The notes under the pieces are model-generated. The model saw nothing but the letters and a program-made list of their open reading frames with translations. It did not search any database and was not told the DNA's origin. Position numbers and translations under genes: made by a program. A DNA stretch of 12,844 bases from an uncultured Saprospirales bacterium (GTDB lineage Bacteria; Bacteroidota; Bacteroidia; Chitinophagales; Saprospiraceae): contig CALAZP010000053.1 in assembly GCA_937926355.1 (NCBI GenBank), forward strand, positions 1 to 12,844. Direction: 5' to 3'. Shown in pieces: positions 1 to 5,683 of the stretch (positions are counted from its first letter, which is position 1; every line of letters starts with the position of its first letter).

Positions 1-60
1 ATGACTCGAAAGAAGTACCAATGCAATTAGAAGAACTGGAAAGTATAAAAGTTTATTCAT
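1..60 (-). CDS. 5' end of a secreted or membrane protein gene (runs off the left edge)
   Basis: Only the first 20 codons are in the window. An ATG at 60 opens a frame that stays open to position 1 and encodes MNKLLYFPVLLIALVLLSSH: a short positively charged start, then a long hydrophobic stretch, as in an N-terminal signal peptide or first membrane helix. A promoter-like sequence with correct Bacteroidota spacing sits just upstream (83-113), which supports this start. The gene follows nadC in the same direction but probably has its own transcript. The mature part is outside the window, so no function can be given. A plus-strand frame over the same bases is less convincing. Confidence 0.5.
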   Translation of the reverse strand, partial: MNKLLYFPVLLIALVLLSSH

Positions 61-82
61 TTATGTTAGGTTAATATGTTTT

Positions 83-113
83 CTAAAATAAAACCTTTAG
101 TTCATTTAGACAA
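83..113 (-). promoter_or_regulatory. putative Bacteroidota promoter for the left-edge gene
   Basis: Read on the minus strand there is TTG (113-111), a 20-nt spacer, then TATTTTAG (90-83), which differs from the phylum -7 consensus TAnnTTTG at one position. The expected start of transcription would be near 76-78, giving a leader of about 17 nt to the ATG at 60. Spacing and position are right, but the region is AT-rich and such matches can arise by chance. Confidence 0.4.
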
Positions 114-197
114 TATTATATTCCGTCAGATGTGCGTTCAATAATAACATTCATATTTGAATTACAGGGACAGCTGAGCGTTAAGAGTATTCCAATA

Positions 198-236
198 GAT
201 ATTTTTTAAAAAAGGGGCGTCTTTTTCTGTAATATC
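198..236 (-). terminator. weak hairpin downstream of nadC, possible terminator
   Basis: About 22 nt after the nadC stop codon an imperfect nested inverted repeat is seen: outer arms GATATT/AATATC (198-203 and 231-236) and inner arms AAAAAG/CTTTTT (209-214 and 221-226) around a GC-containing loop. Read on the minus strand, the inner arm ends in a run of six T. The stem is nearly all A-T, so it is a weak candidate. No better terminator was seen between nadC and the left-edge gene. Confidence 0.25.
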
Positions 237-258
237 GACTAATAATCTATCATATAGT

Positions 259-1131
259 TTAGTGTTCAAAGGCTTTAAGACTCATGTCTAAGACGTTTGC
301 GTCGTAGATAATGCTTCCCATCGAAATGAAATTTACTCCAGTTTCAGCATAGTCTGGGGCATTTTCGAAATTGATTCCTCCAGAAGCTTCTGTTTGAATT
401 CTAGAATCAATAATCTGAAGAGCCTCTCTTATTTCTTGGGTATCCATATTATCTAAAAGTAACCTTTTCAAATTATCTGCATAGGGTATACAATCTCTAA
501 CCTCTTTTAAATTTCGAACTTCAACTACAATAGGAATGTCTTGTTGACTATTTCTTAAGTATTCTAAAGTTTTCTTAAGGGCTACTGAAATCGAACCACA
601 ATAATCAATATGGTTATCTTTAAGCATAATCATATCGTATAGCCCCATTCGATGATTAACACCTCCTCCAATCTGTACGGCCCACTTTTCTATAATTCGA
701 AATCCAGGGGTTGTTTTTCGAGTATCAAGAACTTTACAATGGGTATGTGATATAGACTTTTGAACTTTACGAGTTAGCGTAGCTATTCCACTCATTCGTT
801 GCATAGAGTTAAGAACAACTCGCTCTGATGATAAAATAGAGCGTTGTCGGCCTTTTACTTCGAAGAGAATCTCACCAGCTTTGACATAGTCGCCATCAAC
901 ATAATTTGAAATAAATTCTATCGATTTATCAAATTGCTTAAAAATCATTTCCGCCAAAGTTAGGCCAGCAATTATTCCTGATTCACGTAAAATACATTTT
1001 GCATAAGCAATAGTCCTAGAGGAGAGGCAAGCCATAGCCGTTAAATCTCCTACACCTACATCTTCAAAAAGAGCCTGAGCGATAAAAACTTTTAATTGTT
1101 TTTGAAAGGTATCTGAATGAATATCAAGCAT
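259..1131 (-). CDS. nadC: nicotinate-nucleotide pyrophosphorylase (quinolinate phosphoribosyltransferase)
   Basis: This cytoplasmic enzyme converts quinolinate and PRPP to nicotinate mononucleotide, CO2 and pyrophosphate, the last step of de novo NAD precursor synthesis. The 290-residue product matches the usual family length. Visible family motifs are EDVGVGD (23-29), SGIATLTR (114-121), LDTRKTTPGFR (135-145), GGGVNHRMGLYD (155-166), LKDNH (170-174), the acidic residues of VVEV (E204) and LLLDNM (D227), and EASGG (248-252). These cover the basic phosphate-binding and acidic metal-binding positions of type II phosphoribosyltransferases. I chose the ATG at 1131: it gives the normal N-terminus and has AGGA just upstream. 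A GTG at 1152 would add seven atypical residues. The start overlaps the nadB end by 8 nt, indicating translational coupling. It is the last gene of the nadABC operon. Confidence 0.97.
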   Translation of the reverse strand: MLDIHSDTFQKQLKVFIAQALFEDVGVGDLTAMACLSSRTIAYAKCILRESGIIAGLTLAEMIFKQFDKSIEFISNYVDGDYVKAGEILFEVKGRQRSILSSERVVLNSMQRMSGIATLTRKVQKSISHTHCKVLDTRKTTPGFRIIEKWAVQIGGGVNHRMGLYDMIMLKDNHIDYCGSISVALKKTLEYLRNSQQDIPIVVEVRNLKEVRDCIPYADNLKRLLLDNMDTQEIREALQIIDSRIQTEASGGINFENAPDYAETGVNFISMGSIIYDANVLDMSLKAFEH

Positions 1132-2683
1132 AGTCCTGATTAAAAAAAACACCTTGGTTCTTGGTGGCCTCCTTGGCTTGTTTAATAATTAAATAACTTA
1201 CATTAATTAAATTTCGTAGTTCTAAAAGTTGGGTAGTGAGTTGTCTAGTTTCGTAAAGAATTTTGATTTTGAAATAGTATTCGTACAATTCTTTTTCGGC
1301 CTCTTCCAGCCCTTTACTTGTTTTAAAAATGGCAACTTTAGTAGACATTAAATCTTGAATATTCTTTCGAAGGTCAGCTATAGTGTAAGAGTACCTATCT
1401 ATCACTCGGTCTGCGTTCTTCCATTTCGGGATTTTTTCAAGATATTCAATATCTACTTTATTCAACAAAAGGTCTTTTAAAGTAGCCTTAACCGCTTGAT
1501 GAGCGTAGACCAATGCTTCAAGTAGTGAATTGGAGGCTAAACGATTAGCTCCATGAAGGCCCGTATGACTGCATTCACCAATAGCATAAAGTCCAGGTAG
1601 AGAAGTTTGAGCATCCAGATTAACATCTATACCTCCACAAAAATAATGTGCAGCGGGACGAATTGGTATAAGATCTCTAGTGATTCTTATCCCAACTTTT
1701 TTACATGCCTCTGCAATTGAGGGAAATTCTTCTTCTACACGATTTGCATTTAAATGGGTTAAACTTAAAAAAATCTGATTGAATTTATTTTGTTCAACTT
1801 CTATCGCGCGAGCAACAATATCTCTAGACGCCAATTCTCCCCTTTCATCATAGTCAAACATAAAACGTTCCCCTTTAGCATTCAAAAGATAAGCACCGAA
1901 TCCTCTTACCGCCTCAGAAATTAAAAAAGGTAAACCGTCAACCTTTAGCGCTAACGCGGTCGGGTGAAACTGAACCAGATGCAAATTCCTAATTTTGACT
2001 TTGGCTCTGTAGGATGCGGCAATACCGTCTCCAGTAGCAGACTCAGGGTTAGTTGTATAATTATATACCTGACCTGCACCGCCAGTAGAAAGTACGGTAA
2101 TTTGAGCAATGATTTTAAGTACACTAAGAGTTGTATTCGAAATAACATATGCACCATAACAGCGACCTAAAACTGGTTGGCTGTGATGATGATCTGTAAT
2201 AATATCTACCAGTGTATGATTCTCTAAAAGAGTAATATTATTCAATGATGAAAGTCGTTGAACAAGTGCTCGCTGGATTTCAAATCCTGATCGATCTTTA
2301 TGATGAACAATGCGATATTCAGTATGTCCCCCCTCTTTTCCTAACTCTAATTCAGAAGAGTTTTTCCCAACTCGATCAAACTCAGCTCCCCAATTCATAA
2401 GCTTTTCAAGACATTTAGGCCCCTCTGATATAACCTTTTCAACAACCTTTTGATTACAGAGACCATCCCCTGCCCTCATAGTATCTTTAACATGTTTTTT
2501 AAAAGAATCTTTACTGAAATCTTGAACTACAGCAATACCTCCCTGAGCATATTTGGTATTAGTCTCGAATACTTCTCGCTTTGAAATAACGGTAATTATC
2601 GACTCTGGCGATATTTCGGCTAATTCTATGGCATAAGAAAGACCTGAAATGCCTGAACCTACAACAAGAACATCAGTGTACAT
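1124..2683 (-). CDS. nadB: L-aspartate oxidase
   Basis: A flavoprotein that oxidises L-aspartate to iminoaspartate, the substrate of NadA. The 519-residue product has the N-terminal FAD-binding motif GSGISG (9-14), TKYAQGGIA (43-51), EGGHTEYRIVHH (117-128), GGAGQVYNYTTNP (201-213), the VQFHPTA block (237-243), SRDIVARA (286-293) and RPAAHYFCGGI (342-352), then IGECSHTGLHGANRLASNSL (368-387). By spacing, E117, H240, R287 and H346 correspond to the catalytic E121, H244, R290 and H351 of the E. coli enzyme; this is an inferred alignment. The helical C-terminal domain (about 420-519) separates it from a succinate dehydrogenase flavoprotein, as do the nad neighbours. Its start lies 3 nt after the nadA stop, and its end overlaps the nadC start. 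Confidence 0.97.
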   Translation of the reverse strand: MYTDVLVVGSGISGLSYAIELAEISPESIITVISKREVFETNTKYAQGGIAVVQDFSKDSFKKHVKDTMRAGDGLCNQKVVEKVISEGPKCLEKLMNWGAEFDRVGKNSSELELGKEGGHTEYRIVHHKDRSGFEIQRALVQRLSSLNNITLLENHTLVDIITDHHHSQPVLGRCYGAYVISNTTLSVLKIIAQITVLSTGGAGQVYNYTTNPESATGDGIAASYRAKVKIRNLHLVQFHPTALALKVDGLPFLISEAVRGFGAYLLNAKGERFMFDYDERGELASRDIVARAIEVEQNKFNQIFLSLTHLNANRVEEEFPSIAEACKKVGIRITRDLIPIRPAAHYFCGGIDVNLDAQTSLPGLYAIGECSHTGLHGANRLASNSLLEALVYAHQAVKATLKDLLLNKVDIEYLEKIPKWKNADRVIDRYSYTIADLRKNIQDLMSTKVAIFKTSKGLEEAEKELYEYYFKIKILYETRQLTTQLLELRNLINVSYLIIKQAKEATKNQGVFFNQDYA

Positions 2684-2686
2684 TAC

Positions 2687-3661
2687 TTATAAGTTTAGCA
2701 TACGCTGAATAGGAATCATCGCACGATGCATCAGGTCAGCATCAAGATTTATTTCAGGCTGTTCGTATTTTAAACAGAGATAAAGCTTTTCTAAAGTATT
2801 TAGTTTCATAAAAGCACATTCATTGCATGCACATGTATCGTCTTCAACAGGAGCCGCAATAAAAGTCTTATGTGGCGCTACTTTTTGCATCTCGTGTAAA
2901 ATACCTGCCTCAGTTCCTACAATATAGGTATCTGAATTATCTTTTTGCACAAATTTTAATAGGCCTGAAGTACTTCCGATGTAATGAGCAAATTCAAGGA
3001 CCTGAGACTTACTCTCCGGATGCGCTATAAATTTTGCCTTTGGATTCTCTTTAGCAAGAGCTACAATTTTATCAAAACTAAAAGCCTCATGTACGATACA
3101 AGAACCATCCCATAAGATTAGATCACGCCCTGTCTCTTTTATCAAATAGCGTCCTAGATTCTTATCTGGCGCAAAAATAATTGGAGTATCTGAATCAATA
3201 GAATTAATAACCCTAACAGCATTAGCCGAAGTACATACAATATCAGAAAGTGCTTTGATTTCGGCAGAACAATTGATATAAGTAACTACTACAGCTTCAG
3301 GATTCCTAGCTTTAAATTCAGCGAATTGATCTGGCGGACAAGAATCAGCTAGTGAACATCCTGCTTTTAAATCAGGTAGTAATACTTTTTTTGAAGGATT
3401 AATAATCTTAGCTGTTTCGGCCATAAAGTGTACACCGGCAAAAACAATTACATCCTCGCTTATCTTTTCAGCTGCCTTAGCCAAATAGAGGCTATCCCCT
3501 AAGAAGTCTGCAAGATCCTGTATATCTTGATTCTGATAGTAATGAGCGAGAACTACAGCATTCTTATCCTTCTTGAGCTGGATAATTTCTTCTCGAAGGT
3601 CAGTTCTATCAGGAATAGAATTATTGACAAAGTTTTGCTTTTGGGAGTCGATGGATTCCAT
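2687..3661 (-). CDS. nadA: quinolinate synthase (4Fe-4S)
   Basis: Condenses iminoaspartate with dihydroxyacetone phosphate to quinolinate, using an oxygen-sensitive [4Fe-4S] cluster. The product is 324 residues from the ATG at 3661; a TTG at 3673 in the same frame would add four residues. Family motifs: LAHYYQ and DIQDLADFLGDSL near the start, GCSLADSC (cluster Cys C102), WDGSC (C188), AHPESKSQVL, VGTEAGILHEM and CACNECAFMKLN (C282 as third ligand, aligned by spacing with the CxxCxxC segment of E. coli NadA). All three expected cluster cysteines are present, so it should be functional. It is first in the nadABC operon, 3 nt before nadB, with a good promoter about 40 nt upstream. Confidence 0.97.
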   Translation of the reverse strand: MESIDSQKQNFVNNSIPDRTDLREEIIQLKKDKNAVVLAHYYQNQDIQDLADFLGDSLYLAKAAEKISEDVIVFAGVHFMAETAKIINPSKKVLLPDLKAGCSLADSCPPDQFAEFKARNPEAVVVTYINCSAEIKALSDIVCTSANAVRVINSIDSDTPIIFAPDKNLGRYLIKETGRDLILWDGSCIVHEAFSFDKIVALAKENPKAKFIAHPESKSQVLEFAHYIGSTSGLLKFVQKDNSDTYIVGTEAGILHEMQKVAPHKTFIAAPVEDDTCACNECAFMKLNTLEKLYLCLKYEQPEINLDADLMHRAMIPIQRMLNL

Positions 3662-3703
3662 ATTCTTAGCCAAATTGATGATTTCTTAGTTTATTGAAAT
3701 ACT

Positions 3704-3734
3704 CAAAGATATGGCTATTGAACCAATCATTCAA
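3704..3734 (-). promoter_or_regulatory. putative Bacteroidota sigma-A promoter of nadABC
   Basis: On the minus strand TTG (3734-3732) is followed by a 20-nt spacer and TATCTTTG (3711-3704), an exact match to the Bacteroidota TAnnTTTG -7 box. Expected transcription start is about 3697-3699, leaving a leader of roughly 36 nt to the nadA ATG at 3661. The -33 element lies inside the last codons of the upstream lipoprotein gene, whose stop is at 3727. A 6-7-6 inverted repeat (attgaa/ttcaat, 3717-3735) spans the -33 element and part of the spacer and could be an operator, although such A-T repeats are common by chance. Confidence 0.6.
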
Positions 3735-4662
3735 TGGTTTTAAATCCCCTATAAAAATATAAAGGTTGGGGAATGTGGTTCTTTCCATCGTCAGCACATT
3801 CGGAGGTAACCCAATATCCGTTTTGATCTAAGGCAATTGCTTCTCCTTGAAGTTCTCGCTGATATTCAATTTTAATTGGAGAGTCAGCAATTAATCGATC
3901 TTTAATGTTAAGACCTGAATTTGGACTATAATAATACACAGAGTGATAATTTTTCAAAATGACCTCACCTTTTGTCGAAGAATCTCCACCTGTTATTCGA
4001 TATATTTCATTAGGTTCCAAGGTAGAATTATCACTAAGCTTTAGATGTCCTTCAAAAATTAAAATTCCTTTATTCTCTGAGCTATTTATAGGAAATGAAT
4101 AGACTCTGGAAGGGATATCTCGCTTGGTAACTATCAAAATCTCACTAGTAATAGAATCAAACAAAAGCATTTCTGCATCTCTACTTCCGTCTTCATACTC
4201 TAGTTCTATTTTTCTATTTACTTCCATAGATGTTTGATCGGATAGAGGTTCATTGATTAAATAAATTGATACTGAATTTCGAACAGCGAGATTATCACCA
4301 ATGTCTCCAATAAATAATACAGGCTCTCCCATATACTCACTGATAGCGGCATCTTCCCAATCTATATTTTGTGCTCCTATTAATACTACTTCCTGTATTA
4401 TCTGTAAGGAATCATTCACTCGAAAGATAACAGGATTATCTCCGCTATCATTATGTACCCAAAAGTGACCTGGAAAGCGGAGAGATTTAACCATTCCGCT
4501 TACCTCCTTTAAACGAACATCGTTGCTATAACCAGTGATTACATAGGATAAGCTATCATTAACATTTGGTGTGATAGTAACCTCCTTAGAATCCCATGAA
4601 AATTGGCAGGATATAATCCCGAAAAAAAGTACAATTAAGGTGAAATTAGTTAGAAACCTCAT
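3727..4662 (-). CDS. predicted lipoprotein, probable beta-propeller, third gene of the phytase operon
   Basis: The function is not known. From the ATG at 4662 the 311-residue product begins with a lipoprotein signal: MRF, a hydrophobic core, then GIISC with the lipid-attachment Cys at 19. An ATG at 4692 in the same frame would put ten residues before this signal and is less likely. Ordered acidic motifs follow: EVSGM (53-57), WVHNDSGDN (68-76), NIDWEDAA (99-106), FIGDIGDN (117-124), RDAEML (161-166), VTKR (178-181) and QGEAIAL (272-278). This pattern is familiar from secreted propeller-like proteins annotated as hypothetical, WD40-like or phytase-esterase-like, and the acidic clusters suggest Ca2+ binding. 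The start overlaps the phytase gene by 17 nt, so the two are co-translated. I infer a surface or periplasmic role in the same process: binding, or a second phosphoesterase. Confidence 0.85.
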   Translation of the reverse strand: MRFLTNFTLIVLFFGIISCQFSWDSKEVTITPNVNDSLSYVITGYSNDVRLKEVSGMVKSLRFPGHFWVHNDSGDNPVIFRVNDSLQIIQEVVLIGAQNIDWEDAAISEYMGEPVLFIGDIGDNLAVRNSVSIYLINEPLSDQTSMEVNRKIELEYEDGSRDAEMLLFDSITSEILIVTKRDIPSRVYSFPINSSENKGILIFEGHLKLSDNSTLEPNEIYRITGGDSSTKGEVILKNYHSVYYYSPNSGLNIKDRLIADSPIKIEYQRELQGEAIALDQNGYWVTSECADDGKNHIPQPLYFYRGFKTIE

Positions 4663-5683
4663 CAGTATTATTTGATTTTTCAAGAATATCATTCCAATTC
4701 ACCCATTTAAAGTTTTGATTCTCACCGGTATTAAAACCATCTTGAACAATCAAAACAGGGAATCTTGGATGCGTACTAACTTCAAGTCCATCTGTTTCCT
4801 CGGCACCATCGATTTTATCTTTAGACTTAATTTTAAAAATAGCGTGTAAAGTTAATGTTTCTCTATTAATCAATGCATATGAATTATCTCCCTGCACAGA
4901 TTGAATTAGATAGCCTTTACCATTACCTAAATCTGCAAGTGCCAAACCTTCTAAATCAGCAACTAAAATCTTCTTATCTGTTTTAAGTACCTTAATCCGT
5001 CGTGGCTTTTCTTCTGAGAAATCTATGTACCAAAGACCTTTGTCTTCTTCTGCGATGTAAACTCGTCTGTAGTAGGGATCTCCTTCAATTCCCTCAACCG
5101 TAGATCTAAATTTAAAATCACCTAATGGTTTTACGGAGACGAAGTCATCAATCATTTCAACTAAATAGCGTTTTACTCGGCCCTTTTTATCGCTAAGAAA
5201 AACTTCTGGTTTTGTCTGAGATTTTAGGTAAAAACTAACACCATACACATCAGAAAGTCCTGTTTCATAACGATTTAAAAGCTCCAAAGAGCCATTATCA
5301 TTGGTATTTAACTTGTAGAAATCAAGGCTATTAAAACTGCGATTCGTTCCAACTATTACTGGGCCTTTAGGACTATCCCATATATCAATATTATTAATTC
5401 TTCCAAAAGGAGCATCAAATACGCGTTGTCCTTTCTGATTGTAGATTTCTAGTCCTCTCTTTTTATCAGTTCCCACCACATAGATGGGAACATCTATAGA
5501 GTTGGTTACCCAAATACAAATATCATCTGCAGCGTCACCCCCTGACAAAATTGGAGTAGATTCTAAATAGGGATTTACCTCAAAATAAGATAGTGGGTCC
5601 AACGACCCACTATTTTTATTTTGACCATAAGTAACAGATGATATACTAAGTATCCCAAAGAGGATCAAATATGTATACTTCAT
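4646..5683 (-). CDS. secreted beta-propeller phytase (3-phytase family)
   Basis: A Ca2+-dependent hydrolase that releases phosphate from phytate (inositol hexakisphosphate). The 345-residue product has a Sec signal peptide (about 1-20, ending SVTYG before QNK). Family motifs run the whole length: GDAADDICIWV (49-59), VGTDKKRGLEIYN (70-82), GRINNIDI (94-101), TNRS (113-116), STVEGIEGD (194-202), VYIAEEDKGLW (208-218), ADLEGLAL (242-249), QSVQGDNSYA (261-270), ETDGLEV (296-302), QDGFN (314-318) and QNFKWVNW (323-330). K74, K75 and R115 plausibly match K76, K77 and R122 of the Bacillus phytase; this is by motif position only. It is a single-propeller form, slightly shorter than Bacillus phytase (383). 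The start shares one base with the receptor stop (TAATG), so the two are coupled. No C-terminal sorting domain is seen. Confidence 0.95.
   Translation of the reverse strand: MKYTYLILFGILSISSVTYGQNKNSGSLDPLSYFEVNPYLESTPILSGGDAADDICIWVTNSIDVPIYVVGTDKKRGLEIYNQKGQRVFDAPFGRINNIDIWDSPKGPVIVGTNRSFNSLDFYKLNTNDNGSLELLNRYETGLSDVYGVSFYLKSQTKPEVFLSDKKGRVKRYLVEMIDDFVSVKPLGDFKFRSTVEGIEGDPYYRRVYIAEEDKGLWYIDFSEEKPRRIKVLKTDKKILVADLEGLALADLGNGKGYLIQSVQGDNSYALINRETLTLHAIFKIKSKDKIDGAEETDGLEVSTHPRFPVLIVQDGFNTGENQNFKWVNWNDILEKSNNTDEVSN

Noticed and set aside
3..74. Plus-strand frame ending in TAA at 72-74 that could be the tail of a gene entering from the left
   Set aside because: It is only 23 codons. The opposite strand over the same bases has an ATG, a signal-peptide-like start and a well-placed promoter, which is more convincing.
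3692..3722. Direct repeats of TTCAATA around the nadA promoter
   Set aside because: Seven-base A-T repeats are common in DNA of this composition and have no further support.
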